DNA of 64,000 nucleotides from Psychrobacter urativorans (GCF_904846675.1 NZ_CAJHBT010000002.1:124001-188000), one strand, 5' to 3'; shown: positions 37,946 to 45,702, counted from the first letter of the stretch. A program made the numbers and translations. The notes: generated by a model from the sequence alone, not told the origin.

Positions 37946-39661
37946 TTAATTAGTCCCATATTGCTGGCGTTTCTTAGCAAAGAAGCGATCCAAGCGATCC
38001 ATGGCATCTTCTAAATCATGTAAATTAGGTAAGAATACTAAGCGGAAGTGGTCGGGCGTATCCCAGTTAAAACCAGTACCTTGTACCATTAAGACGTTTT
38101 CTTCAAGTAATAAATCCATCATAAATTGCATATCATCTTTAATCGGATAAACAGCAGGATCCATCTTTGGGAAACAGTAAAATGCCCCTTGAGGCATGGT
38201 ACAAGAAATACCTTTAATCGCATTAAGACGGGTTATAGCCAATTCACGCTGCTTGTGCAAACGACCTTTCTTTGAGGTTAGGTCTTTCATGCTTTGATAA
38301 CCGCCCATTGCGGTTTGAATAGCGTATTGTCCTGGTACGTTTGAGCACAGTCGCATAGAAGCGAGCATGTCCAAGCCTTCAATGAAGTCGCTGGCGTGCT
38401 GTTTCCTACCTGATAGCATCATCCAACCAGCACGAAAGCCTGCAATACGATGCGATTTTGATAGACCGTTATAAGATATGATGAGTACATCGTCAGTCAA
38501 GGTGCTCATTGGCGTATGCACCGTGTCGTCATAAAGCACGCGATCATAAATCTCATCAGCCATGATAATTAAATCATGCTCAATGGCAACTTCGATAATT
38601 TGCTTGAGGATATCATCCGAGTATAGCGCACCCGTTGGGTTATTCGGGTTGATAACCACAATACCTTTGGTTTTGCTGGTGATTTTTGCTTTGATATCTT
38701 CAATATCAGGCTGCCAATTGTCTTCTTCATTACAGCGATAATGTACCGCTGTACCGCCAGAAAGGTTAGTTGCCGCCGTCCACAATGGATAATCTGGCAT
38801 CGGAATCAAGACTTCGTCACCATCATTCATCAATGCTTGCATGGTCATGACGATTAACTCAGACACACCATTGCCTAAATACACATCGCCTACATCGACC
38901 GCTGACAATAGTCCTTTTGATTGATAGTATTGCAATACCGCTTTACGGGCTGCAAAGATACCTTGCGAGTCCGAATAGCCAATCGCCTCAGGTAAGTTCA
39001 TGGCGACATCACGAAGAATTTCATGCGGGGCATGGAAGCCAAAAGGTGCTGGATTACCCACGTTCAGCTTAAGGATACGTTGACCTTCTGCTTCCATTTT
39101 ATTAGCAGTTTTTAGCAAAGGACCACGAATGTCATAGCAGACATTTTTTAATTTATCAGATTTTTTTAATGAAGACATAGGGTTACCATCCATAGTAGGT
39201 CTATATTGTGAATTTGTTCGGCTAGCTGTTGTTGGTTGTGATGATTGTTGGTTTTGCTTAGTGGTTTCAGTTTCAGAGTCGTTTGTTGTATCTGTAGGCA
39301 CTGCTAAAGTGACATTCTTGCCATTCGCATTGTTTTCAGTCGTCATAGTTTCCCTCTTATTATTATTGAGTGTGGTTTCGTTAATATTATTCTTAGTGCT
39401 GCCACTGTTGATCTCAGCATTAAGATCCCCTCGTAATAAATAGCCTTCACTACAACCCAAGATACGTGCAAGCGTCGGCAGCTTGGAAGATAGAATGCCG
39501 TTAGTACCTCGCTCCCAGTTAGAGATTGCGCCGCGACTGACTTTTGCACCGGCTTTAGTCATCGCTTGTGCCAACTGCTCGGCAGTCAGACCCTTTTTGC
39601 GGCGTAGCCGGACTAGGCGTTCTGCCTGTGCCAGTTTATCCTTTTCAGTATTCATAATCAT
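37946..39661 (-). CDS. alaA: Fusion of XRE-type HTH domain and AlaA-type alanine aminotransferase
   Basis: A 571-residue two-domain protein. Residues about 10-80 are a Cro/C1-type HTH (AERLVRLRRKKGLTAEQLAQ and VSRGAISNWERGTNG). Residues 81-160 are an Asn/Thr/Gln-rich linker. From M162 the sequence follows E. coli AlaA: SDKLKNVCYDIRGPLL, LKLNVGNPAPFGFHAP, VINPNNPTGALYSDD, MADEIYDRVLYDD, and the PLP Lys K402 in SYNGLSKSHRIAGFRAGW. AlaA makes alanine from pyruvate and glutamate. Internal in-frame starts exist at M106 (39346) with a strong ribosome-binding site, and at M162. A bifunctional HTH/aminotransferase of this type is known as a family from genome annotation; its regulatory role is, to my knowledge, uncharacterised. 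The 5' region carries several palindromes. Confidence 0.92.
   Translation of the reverse strand: MIMNTEKDKLAQAERLVRLRRKKGLTAEQLAQAMTKAGAKVSRGAISNWERGTNGILSSKLPTLARILGCSEGYLLRGDLNAEINSGSTKNNINETTLNNNKRETMTTENNANGKNVTLAVPTDTTNDSETETTKQNQQSSQPTTASRTNSQYRPTMDGNPMSSLKKSDKLKNVCYDIRGPLLKTANKMEAEGQRILKLNVGNPAPFGFHAPHEILRDVAMNLPEAIGYSDSQGIFAARKAVLQYYQSKGLLSAVDVGDVYLGNGVSELIVMTMQALMNDGDEVLIPMPDYPLWTAATNLSGGTAVHYRCNEEDNWQPDIEDIKAKITSKTKGIVVINPNNPTGALYSDDILKQIIEVAIEHDLIIMADEIYDRVLYDDTVHTPMSTLTDDVLIISYNGLSKSHRIAGFRAGWMMLSGRKQHASDFIEGLDMLASMRLCSNVPGQYAIQTAMGGYQSMKDLTSKKGRLHKQRELAITRLNAIKGISCTMPQGAFYCFPKMDPAVYPIKDDMQFMMDLLLEENVLMVQGTGFNWDTPDHFRLVFLPNLHDLEDAMDRLDRFFAKKRQQYGTN
39346..39358 (-). promoter_or_regulatory. 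Strong internal ribosome-binding site inside the HTH-aminotransferase gene
   Basis: On the minus strand AAGAGGGA (39358-39351), four bases, then ATG (39346-39344), in frame with the aminotransferase. Initiation here would give a 466-residue protein lacking the HTH but keeping the whole enzyme domain. The site is better than the one at the annotated start. Confidence 0.5.
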
Positions 39662-39680
39662 CCAAGCCTTTTATGCCAAT

Positions 39681-39701
39681 AAGACTAATTTCATTAGTCT
39701 T
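39681..39701. promoter_or_regulatory. 21-bp palindrome just before the HTH-aminotransferase start
   Basis: AAGACTAAT and ATTAGTCTT are exact 9-bp arms with a TTC centre, 19 bp upstream of the start codon. The position fits an operator over the promoter or leader; in RNA it would be a short hairpin next to the ribosome-binding site. Confidence 0.5.
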
Positions 39702-39842
39702 TAATAAGTGTGTAATGACCCCATTATGATTTTGTTAGCTAATAAACCTTTCTAATTCAGTCTTACGAAGATTGAAGTGTTTTTAGTAATGCAAGTTGCC
39801 GTGTAATGTAAGGCTGAATACATAAGTTTTACGTATGGCCTA

Positions 39843-39861
39843 ATGCAAGATATTATTGCAT
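39843..39861. promoter_or_regulatory. Operator-like inverted repeat, site 1 (ATGCAA-N7-TTGCAT)
   Basis: ATGCAAGATATTATTGCAT has exact 6-bp outer arms. It shares the TGCAAGATAT left half with site 2. The two centres are 54 bp apart, close to five helical turns. The 570-bp gap 39662-40231 between the HTH-aminotransferase gene and msrB holds no ORF. A lone half-site (ATGCAAG) occurs near 39789. Confidence 0.5.
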
Positions 39862-39896
39862 TTACAAGTAACACGCAAGTTCTTTTTAGTAAAAAT

Positions 39897-39915
39897 ATGC
39901 AAGATATACTTGCAG
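39897..39915. promoter_or_regulatory. Operator-like inverted repeat, site 2 (TGCAAG-N5-CTTGCA)
   Basis: TGCAAGATATACTTGCA (39898-39914) is a perfect 6-bp-arm palindrome with a 5-base centre. It is on the same helical face as site 1. It lies in the region shared by the divergent HTH-aminotransferase and msrB genes. Confidence 0.5.
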
Positions 39916-40231
39916 TTATTGAATCATTAATTTAGCTATTCCTAATTTTAGGATTTTAATTCTAGAAGGTGAAAAGTTATAAACCAGTGCGTCAGAAGGG
40001 TTAAGACTATAGTGTCAACAGTAAGGTTAGCAATATAAATTTTGCTTTGCAGTGGTTGGTTAAAATATTTCTTGACAGCCTATTAAGTGATTGAATAAAA
40101 GCTAAGTAATCACGTGTAGGTTTGGTAAAAATTAACCGCTATCCATTGCATGAGCAATAGAAAGTACTATATCTTTGCAAGTAAGTAATACTATTAATAC
40201 TAAATATACAAACCATGAGTAAGGAATAACC

Positions 40232-40657
40232 ATGCAAGACAGTGAACTTAATAAAGAAGAGATTGCCCAATTAACAGAAGCTGATTGGAAACAACGTCTT
40301 AGTGCCGATGAATATCATGTAATGCGTGAAAAGGGCACAGAGCGTCCATTTACTGGCGTTTATAACGATACTGAAGATAAAGGTATCTATCGCTGTAAGG
40401 GCTGCGGAGCTAAATTATTCGACTCAGAAAGCAAGTTTGATGCCAGTTGCGGTTGGCCGAGCTTCGATCAAGGTATCGATAACAGCGCTATTGATGAGCA
40501 TGTCGATAATTCTCTAGGCATGAGCCGTACCGAAGTGACCTGTAATAACTGCGGCGCGCATTTAGGCCACGTATTCCCTGATGGACCACGTGAGACTACT
40601 GGCATGCGTTATTGCATCAACTCCGTGTCTATTGATTTAGATAAAGAAGCGAAATAA
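40232..40657 (+). CDS. msrB: Peptide-methionine (R)-S-oxide reductase MsrB
   Basis: It reduces the R-epimer of methionine sulfoxide in proteins. The 141 residues are all MsrB domain. Zinc-binding CxxC pairs are CKGCGAKLF and CNNCGAHLGHVF, the core includes ASCGWPSFDQGI, and the catalytic Cys is in GMRYCINSVSIDL. No signal peptide, so cytoplasmic. The ribosome-binding site AAGGAATA precedes the start. A glutathione peroxidase gene follows after about 130 bp, suggesting a small oxidative-stress group. Confidence 0.96.
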   Translation: MQDSELNKEEIAQLTEADWKQRLSADEYHVMREKGTERPFTGVYNDTEDKGIYRCKGCGAKLFDSESKFDASCGWPSFDQGIDNSAIDEHVDNSLGMSRTEVTCNNCGAHLGHVFPDGPRETTGMRYCINSVSIDLDKEAK

Positions 40658-40677
40658 ATAGCTAAAACAAAAATATG

Positions 40678-40727
40678 ACCGGCAATTGATAGGGTGATTA
40701 AACATACTCATCTTATCAACTGTCGGT
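40678..40727 (+). other. Hairpin between msrB and the glutathione peroxidase gene
   Basis: Fourteen-base arms (40678-40691 and 40714-40727) pair with one mismatch and one G-U around a 22-base loop, followed by AT-rich sequence without a T-run. It may be a weak terminator or a processing hairpin in a shared transcript. Confidence 0.45.
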
Positions 40728-40786
40728 TATTAATTAATAATATTTTAATAGATTGTAAAAGTAATCTATTAAATTAAGGACAAATG

Positions 40787-41278
40787 ATGAGTAGCATTTA
40801 CGATTTTACGGCCGAGCGTATGGATGGCACCCAGCAAGCGTTTGCTGACTATAAAGATCAGGTAGTGCTGATTATTAACACCGCCAGCAAATGCGGCTTC
40901 ACTCCGCAGTTTGAAGGCTTAGAAGCGCTGTATCAGCAGTATAAAGACCAAGGCTTGATGGTTATCGGTTTTCCTTGTAACCAGTTCGGTAGTCAAGACC
41001 CCGGCAGCAATGATGAGATTGGCGCGTTTTGTCAAAAGAACTACGGCGTAACGTTTCCAATGATGGCTAAGGTAGATGTTAAAGGTAGTGATGCGCACCC
41101 TATCTTTGATTGGTTAAAAGAACAAAAAGGCGGGGTGTTAACAGACGGTATCAAGTGGAACTTTACTAAGTTTCTAATCGGTAGTGATGGGCAAGTCATC
41201 GATCGTTATGCACCAACCACTAAGCCCGAGGATATTAAAACTGATATTGAGCAAGCATTAGCTAATCGTACGAAATAA
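40787..41278 (+). CDS. Glutathione peroxidase family protein
   Basis: A BtuE/GPx-type thiol peroxidase. The peroxidatic Cys is in NTASKCGFTPQFEGLEALY (Cys where eukaryotic enzymes have Sec). A second Cys is in GFPCNQFGSQDPGSNDEI, and the catalytic Trp and Asn are in GIKWNFTKFLI. About 163 residues, normal length. There are two consecutive ATGs; the second at 40787 has the better AAGGA spacing. Bacterial members usually use thioredoxin, so the glutathione name is only family nomenclature. Confidence 0.94.
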   Translation: MSSIYDFTAERMDGTQQAFADYKDQVVLIINTASKCGFTPQFEGLEALYQQYKDQGLMVIGFPCNQFGSQDPGSNDEIGAFCQKNYGVTFPMMAKVDVKGSDAHPIFDWLKEQKGGVLTDGIKWNFTKFLIGSDGQVIDRYAPTTKPEDIKTDIEQALANRTK

Positions 41279-41389
41279 GTTGGGGATGTTATATAGTTTA
41301 CATGAAAATATAAAATCAATAAAAACAACTGCTTGCTACCATTAAGAGTAAACACTGTTCAAAATAAGCATGAAAAGGAAAAATAGTGT

Positions 41390-41417
41390 TTGACAAGCAG
41401 ACGTACATCTATATAAT
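41390..41417 (+). promoter_or_regulatory. Consensus sigma-70 promoter for the tRNA pair
   Basis: Perfect TTGACA (41390-41395), a 16-base spacer and perfect TATAAT (41412-41417). It is about 150 bp upstream of tRNA-Val and is followed by a leader with a 10-bp hairpin. Confidence 0.75.
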
Positions 41418-41501
41418 ACACACCCACAGCAAGGGGCTTTAATTAGTTCTAGGTTGTAGAAATAATTAATTAGAATGTGACAGTTTTAGTTAACTGAATA
41501 C

Positions 41502-41527
41502 AGAAAATGTTATTTAAAACATTTTCT
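41502..41527 (+). other. Hairpin in the tRNA leader
   Basis: AGAAAATGTT and AACATTTTCT are exact 10-bp arms around a 6-base loop, 43 bases before the mature 5' end of tRNA-Val. It may be an RNase processing site or a leader structure; no T-run follows. Confidence 0.45.
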
Positions 41528-41569
41528 CTTGCGAAACTAAAAAACAGTGCTTTTTTACATGTTTCTCAA

Positions 41570-41645
41570 GGGTGATTAGCTCAGTTGGTAGAGCGTCTGC
41601 CTTACACGCAGAATGTCGGCGGTTCGAACCCGTCATCACCCACCA
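41570..41645 (+). tRNA. tRNA-Val (anticodon UAC)
   Basis: A 76-nt cloverleaf. Acceptor GGGTGAT pairs with ATCACCC; D-arm GCTCAGTTGGTAGAGC; anticodon stem TCTGC/GCAGA with loop CTTACAC giving anticodon TAC; T-arm GGCGGTTCGAACCCGTC. ACCA is encoded. Confidence 0.95.
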
Positions 41646-41683
41646 CTTCTTAGCACGTGGTAAAACATGCTAAAACGACCTAA

Positions 41684-41760
41684 GCAGCGGTAGTTCAGTT
41701 GGTTAGAATACCGGCCTGTCACGCCGGGGGTCGCGGGTTCGAGTCCCGTCCGCTGCGCCA
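41684..41760 (+). tRNA. tRNA-Asp (anticodon GUC)
   Basis: A 77-nt cloverleaf. Acceptor GCAGCGG pairs with CCGCTGC; D-arm GTTCAGTTGGTTAGAAT; anticodon stem CCGGC/GCCGG with loop CTGTCAC giving GTC; T-arm GCGGGTTCGAGTCCCGT. The CCA end is encoded. It is 38 bp after tRNA-Val, presumably in one transcript. Confidence 0.95.
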
Positions 41761-41800
41761 TATTTAAAACGAATTTAAATGTAAGTTTAAGCAAGTTTCG

Positions 41801-41831
41801 CCTCAAGTATTAATTTACTTGAGGTTTTTTT
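41801..41831 (+). terminator. Terminator after the tRNA genes
   Basis: CCTCAAGTA pairs exactly with TACTTGAGG around a 6-base loop, and seven T follow. Confidence 0.88.
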
Positions 41832-42002
41832 GTGTCTGTGTTTTTTTATATTATAAACTTTAAAAGATGGGTTATAAAAATGGCTAGGGGTATGGTTTAG
41901 TTGAATAGTAAGAGTAGATAACCTACAAATCGTGGATAAATGCTAATAATTAAAAGTATTGAAAACATTAAAAGTATAAAATAACCAGATACTCTCGTCA
42001 AA

Positions 42003-42038
42003 AAGCTGGTGTGCTTTAATTATAAAACACACCAGCTT
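42003..42038 (-). terminator. Terminator of the 143-residue hypothetical gene
   Basis: AAGCTGGTGTG and CACACCAGCTT are exact 11-bp arms. On the minus strand TTTTT follows, so it ends the gene at 42095-42526. Confidence 0.82.
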
Positions 42039-42094
42039 GAGTTGTTTAATGATCATTCAGTAAAAACAACAAACCTAACTACTGCTTATTGTTT

Positions 42095-42526
42095 TTACAG
42101 TGATGATAAGTTTGCATACTCTGTACCTTTAGACAGCACATAGCGCTTGCTGGTTTCACCATCAGTCAAGAAACCGCCAAAGGTCTGAGATACCGCACTA
42201 AACAAAATAATGCTGACCGAGGTCAAAGCCTCTTCGGCTAATACTTCGGTATGTAATAACTCTTTAGCTTTAGCAACACTAATAATGGCACAGCTTTCAT
42301 TTTCACTGAGACGTGGGTTGGCTTCTTCGTTATAGTTTTTATAACAAAATGCAATTGATACGTACTCATCAGACCCAGCCAATTCGGCAAGATAGTGTTT
42401 ATCAATATTTTTTACGGCCTCAACACATTTTACAGCCGGTTGCTTCTTTAGAGGCTTTAGGCGCTTACTGTGCACGATGTGAATAAAAGTTTCTTGTTGC
42501 GGTTTTATTTTAGTTTTAGATTTCAT
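42095..42526 (-). CDS. Hypothetical protein, 143 residues
   Basis: I do not recognise a family. The N-terminus is strongly basic (KSKTKIKPQQ; SKRLKPLKKQ). The centre, YVSIAFCYKNYNEEANPRLS, is followed by CAIISVAKAKELLHTEVLAE and a hydrophobic SVSIILFSAVSQTFGGFL. No signal peptide or clear transmembrane helix. A ribosome-binding site (AAAGGATG) precedes the ATG and a strong terminator follows on the same strand, so it looks like a genuine monocistronic gene. It stands beside the tRNA pair, a place where accessory genes often arrive, but no integrase or attachment repeat is visible. Confidence 0.6.
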   Translation of the reverse strand: MKSKTKIKPQQETFIHIVHSKRLKPLKKQPAVKCVEAVKNIDKHYLAELAGSDEYVSIAFCYKNYNEEANPRLSENESCAIISVAKAKELLHTEVLAEEALTSVSIILFSAVSQTFGGFLTDGETSKRYVLSKGTEYANLSSL

Positions 42527-42656
42527 GATTAAGCATCCTTTCTTTTTTAATTAAAGCTTATAGAATTTAAGCTTAGTGAGCTGGCCTGCTCCCCATAATT
42601 ATAAGGACTACGGGAGTTAACTATGATCTATAGTTTACCAGTGCGTTAGCATCATC

Positions 42657-42696
42657 AGTATTCCATAGCTTCAATAAGTATTCCATAGCTTTAATA
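42657..42696. repeat. Two tandem copies of a 20-bp unit
   Basis: AGTATTCCATAGCTTCAATA is followed directly by AGTATTCCATAGCTTTAATA, with one difference. It lies in the 556-bp gap 42527-43082, which otherwise has only the terminator at 43005. Confidence 0.7.
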
Positions 42697-43004
42697 CTTG
42701 AATGAGTAGATTTCAATCAGCTCGAAAATACTTATAAAGCGGAGTACGACTTATTTTTAACGGTGTAGTGATACGGATATGGCTCTCTTGGGCTTCCAGT
42801 AACTTCTAAACCGTCTTTACTGTTGAGTTCGTTGTGAAAAGTCTATTATTGGTTAGACTCTTACACTTTCTAGTATAGTCAATTCACAATAAAATGAATA
42901 GAGCCTATCTTCTCGATTAATTTGGGCTTGATCCCTTGAGAAGACGAAACGAATGCTATCAGGGAAAATTAAGCCTAATCCAACTTGTTAACACCAGCAT
43001 AGCA

Positions 43005-43056
43005 CTCTACAAAAAACCTCAAGGCTATTAAGAAGCGCTTGAGGTTTTTTGTAGAG
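43005..43056. terminator. Terminator with 19-bp perfect arms after the TsdA-like gene
   Basis: Positions 43005-43023 and 43038-43056 are exact inverted copies with core AAAAAACCTCAAG / CTTGAGGTTTTTT. It works in either direction and closes the minus-strand cytochrome operon. Confidence 0.88.
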
Positions 43057-43082
43057 GACGTTATTAACTTGTTATATAACGT

Positions 43083-44054
43083 TTAATAACGAACATCTTT
43101 AGGTTTTTTACCGGAAGGAAAGTCATTGACCTTACCTGCAAAATCAGGGCGCGGCATGTGAGTAAAGAACTCGGCCACATCGACGGCATCTTGATCACTT
43201 AAGACGTTGCCATGGCCCCATAGCCCTTGGGTTTGGATACCCATTGGCATGTTATATTTCACAAAAGCGGCGGCCTTGTAAGTCCGTGCCATACCGGCAC
43301 CGATATTAAAGGATTCATCACCCCATAGCGGTGGAAAGACGATATCGCCACGGCTGTCTTTAATGCCTTCGCCATTGTCACCATGACAGGTTGCGCACTG
43401 GGCGTGGTATATTTTCTCACCGTGTACGGGGTCACCGGCCAATGATTCATCAACTTTACCAGCGTTATTGATATCGACTTTTTGGGCTTTGGGGGTGTTT
43501 TGCGCCAGCCACTCCATATAATCCAACATCGCTATCATTTCAGGTGACTCACGTTCGAGTACCTTGCCGTTCATGGAGCGCTGGAAGCAGCCATTGATAC
43601 GGGCGGTTAAGTCTAGCTCTTTACCTGAACGCGGCATGAATTTTGGATAATTGTTAAAGCTGTTGATATAGGGGTCACCCAGTGGGATTTTGCCTTGGGC
43701 AATATGGCAGCTATTACAGTTCATGCTGGCACCCACATTATCTGGTAATAGACGCTTGGTTTCGTTTAGTAAGCGCTTACCGTATAAGATGCTGTCAGCG
43801 TTGGGCTCATCTAAGATAGAGGTGTCTTGCGGTATAACATAAGTACCAATATCTTCGTTGGCGTCGTCAGCGGTGACCAGTTTATATTCAGCCGTATTAC
43901 GCTCAATGGGATCAGGCTGTGAGCAGCCACTAATGCCGACGGCGAATACGGCGGCGGTAAGTATTGCTGTGTTCAAACGGTGGATAGTGAGTCTGCGAGG
44001 GACAGCGCTAGCAACGGTGGGCTTATGAGAAATGTTAAGTGGCGACTTATTCAT
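43083..44054 (-). CDS. tsdA: TsdA-like diheme cytochrome c (thiosulfate dehydrogenase/tetrathionate reductase)
   Basis: A 323-residue periplasmic lipoprotein: signal ILTAAVFAVGISGC with the lipid-carrying Cys at 44. There are two heme c sites, CNSCH (113-117) and CATCH (220-224). TsdA enzymes ligate the active-site heme with His and an unusual Cys; here C156 in ARINGCFQRSMNGK is the matching candidate. The second heme region has K266-Y-N-M269 in FVKYNMPMG, the same K-x-N-M pattern that I recall in the Campylobacter jejuni enzyme, which works well as a tetrathionate reductase. The reaction is 2 thiosulfate to tetrathionate plus 2 electrons, or the reverse. The start overlaps the stop of the triheme cytochrome gene (ATGA), implying translational coupling. 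Direction in vivo is not determined. Confidence 0.85.
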   Translation of the reverse strand: MNKSPLNISHKPTVASAVPRRLTIHRLNTAILTAAVFAVGISGCSQPDPIERNTAEYKLVTADDANEDIGTYVIPQDTSILDEPNADSILYGKRLLNETKRLLPDNVGASMNCNSCHIAQGKIPLGDPYINSFNNYPKFMPRSGKELDLTARINGCFQRSMNGKVLERESPEMIAMLDYMEWLAQNTPKAQKVDINNAGKVDESLAGDPVHGEKIYHAQCATCHGDNGEGIKDSRGDIVFPPLWGDESFNIGAGMARTYKAAAFVKYNMPMGIQTQGLWGHGNVLSDQDAVDVAEFFTHMPRPDFAGKVNDFPSGKKPKDVRY

Positions 44055-45430
44055 TGTTTTGCTCCTTTTGCTGCAGCAGTGACGCTTAGATCTGGGGCGA
44101 TATCAGTAGCCGTTTTTGGTTTTTTGGCGAGGAATGCACGCATTTTCACCACGTCATTCACATCAATTTCAGGCGCTTGGTTAGTCCAACTATTACGCAC
44201 ATAGTTGACCACTTCTGCGATATCAGCATCGGCTAGATTGGTGAACTCTGGCATAGTAAATGCCATACGGTCGTGAGGCGTCTCAGGCATACGGCCACCA
44301 CCAAGGGTGATTTGTAGGACAGAGTCTGCGTTACGAGCATAAACAGCGCTATTGCCATCAAGTGCTGGAAAGATGCGCGGGACACCTTTACCATCAGCGC
44401 GGTGACAGACGGTGCAATATTCTACATATAGCAGCGCGCCACGTGAGTCATAGTTACCAGCTAATAATTTCTCGGTAGTGACGTCTTCTTTCACCGGCAG
44501 AGTCACTTCTTTATTAGGCGCAGGGGCAAGCGTTTTTAGATACGATGACATGGCACTTACGTCATTGTCAGTCATATATTGGGTGCTGTGCTCAACCACA
44601 TCAGCCATCGCGCCAAAGGCAGCAGTGGTATCTGTGCGACCGGTCTTAAAGAATTCGTTTAGCTCATCGATTGTCCAAGTACCTAGACCACGATGCTCGC
44701 CTCGGATACTTTTTGCGCGCCAGCCATCAATGACTGCACCGCTTAAGTATTCTTCAGAATCAGCGTTAGTCAAAGCGATTTCTTGGAAGCCAATGCCGCG
44801 CTCGGTATGACAAGAGCCGCAGTGACCTGGGCCTTCGACGAGGTATTGACCACGGGCTAATACGGCATCATCAGTTTCTGGAACAAAGTCACGTTTACGG
44901 TCAAACAATACTTGCCAGTAAGCCAACGGCCAGCGCCAGTTCGCAATCGGTGGTAGCTCACCTTTTATATTCGGTTTATTAACGGCTTTGACATCTGACA
45001 TAAAGAAGGCATACATCGCTGCCATGTCGTCGTCAGGCATGATTTGGTAAGATGGATACGGCATAGCAGGGTATAATGCGCTATTGTCACTACGGACACC
45101 GTGCTTGACGGCATTTTTGAATTGGTTAAAGGTGTAGTTACCAATACCGGTTTCTTTATCTGGGGTAATATTGGTTGAATAGATGGCGCCAAGTGGGGTC
45201 AGCATAGGCAAGCCGCCGGCATAGTCTTCACCGCCAAGTACCGTATGACAAGCGACACAGTCGGCAGTGCGTGCGACGTATTGGCCTTGTTCAATTAAGG
45301 CGGGGTCAGCAATATTGACTTCGATGCTGCTATTAGTAGTGCGCATATTTGGCAGTAGTTGCCCAATAATAAAGGCGACTGCCAGCCCAATGGCTGCTGC
45401 GATAAGAATAATTAATGGCCACTTTTTCAC
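44051..45430 (-). CDS. Triheme cytochrome c, probable electron partner of TsdA
   Basis: 459 residues with an uncleaved-looking N-terminal membrane anchor (PLIILIAAAIGLAVAFIIG) and three cytochrome c domains with hemes at CVACH (58-62), CGSCH (204-208) and CTVCH (339-343). Candidate axial Met residues are in GGRMPETP and YPAMPYPSY. The overall layout matches the cytochrome subunit of membrane alcohol and gluconate dehydrogenases (AdhB type), but no dehydrogenase flavoprotein or quinoprotein gene is adjacent. The 4-bp overlap with tsdA instead suggests that it carries electrons between TsdA and the quinone pool or a terminal oxidase, a job done by TsdB in other species. It is the first gene of this operon, divergent from the ttrS-like gene. 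Confidence 0.85.
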   Translation of the reverse strand: MKKWPLIILIAAAIGLAVAFIIGQLLPNMRTTNSSIEVNIADPALIEQGQYVARTADCVACHTVLGGEDYAGGLPMLTPLGAIYSTNITPDKETGIGNYTFNQFKNAVKHGVRSDNSALYPAMPYPSYQIMPDDDMAAMYAFFMSDVKAVNKPNIKGELPPIANWRWPLAYWQVLFDRKRDFVPETDDAVLARGQYLVEGPGHCGSCHTERGIGFQEIALTNADSEEYLSGAVIDGWRAKSIRGEHRGLGTWTIDELNEFFKTGRTDTTAAFGAMADVVEHSTQYMTDNDVSAMSSYLKTLAPAPNKEVTLPVKEDVTTEKLLAGNYDSRGALLYVEYCTVCHRADGKGVPRIFPALDGNSAVYARNADSVLQITLGGGRMPETPHDRMAFTMPEFTNLADADIAEVVNYVRNSWTNQAPEIDVNDVVKMRAFLAKKPKTATDIAPDLSVTAAAKGAKQ

Positions 45431-45650
45431 AAGCCTGCCCTCCGTAATGAGATATTTGCCTAGCTTATCGTTAGCTGCTGTTTACTCTAAATACTGCTTA
45501 GTCTAGATGTTGTTTAATCTAGTACCGATCGATAAGCTAAGTGCGGTTATACGTTTTTATTATTTGTATATCTGTTAAGTCTTCGATAAATTAAGCTTTT
45601 GGAAGTCAGGCTTAATAAAATAAAACCAAGTTATTTAAAAGATACAATTC

Positions 45651-45669
45651 TGTCCTATAGTATAGGACA
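45651..45669. promoter_or_regulatory. 19-bp palindrome in the tsd/ttrSR intergenic region
   Basis: TGTCCTATA and TATAGGACA are exact 9-bp arms with one central G, near the middle of the 335-bp region shared by the divergent cytochrome operon and ttrS-like gene. It is a strong candidate operator for the FixJ-type regulator encoded downstream. Confidence 0.6.
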
Positions 45670-45688
45670 ACTGGTAACATAGTGATAT

Positions 45689-45702
45689 TGTGGAAAACCA
45701 CA
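45689..45702. promoter_or_regulatory. Second inverted repeat, tsd/ttrSR region
   Basis: TGTGG and CCACA flank AAAA. It lies 20 bp from the 19-bp palindrome and could be a secondary site or a small hairpin. Confidence 0.35.

Noticed and set aside
41570..41760. Genomic-island attachment site at the tRNA pair
   Set aside because: No integrase gene and no direct repeat of the tRNA 3' end was found within the window.
42657..42696. CRISPR array
   Set aside because: Only two tandem copies with no spacers and no cas genes in the window.
44051..45430. Triheme protein as an alcohol dehydrogenase subunit
   Set aside because: The architecture fits, but no AdhA-type quinoprotein or GMC flavoprotein gene is adjacent and its stop overlaps the tsdA start.
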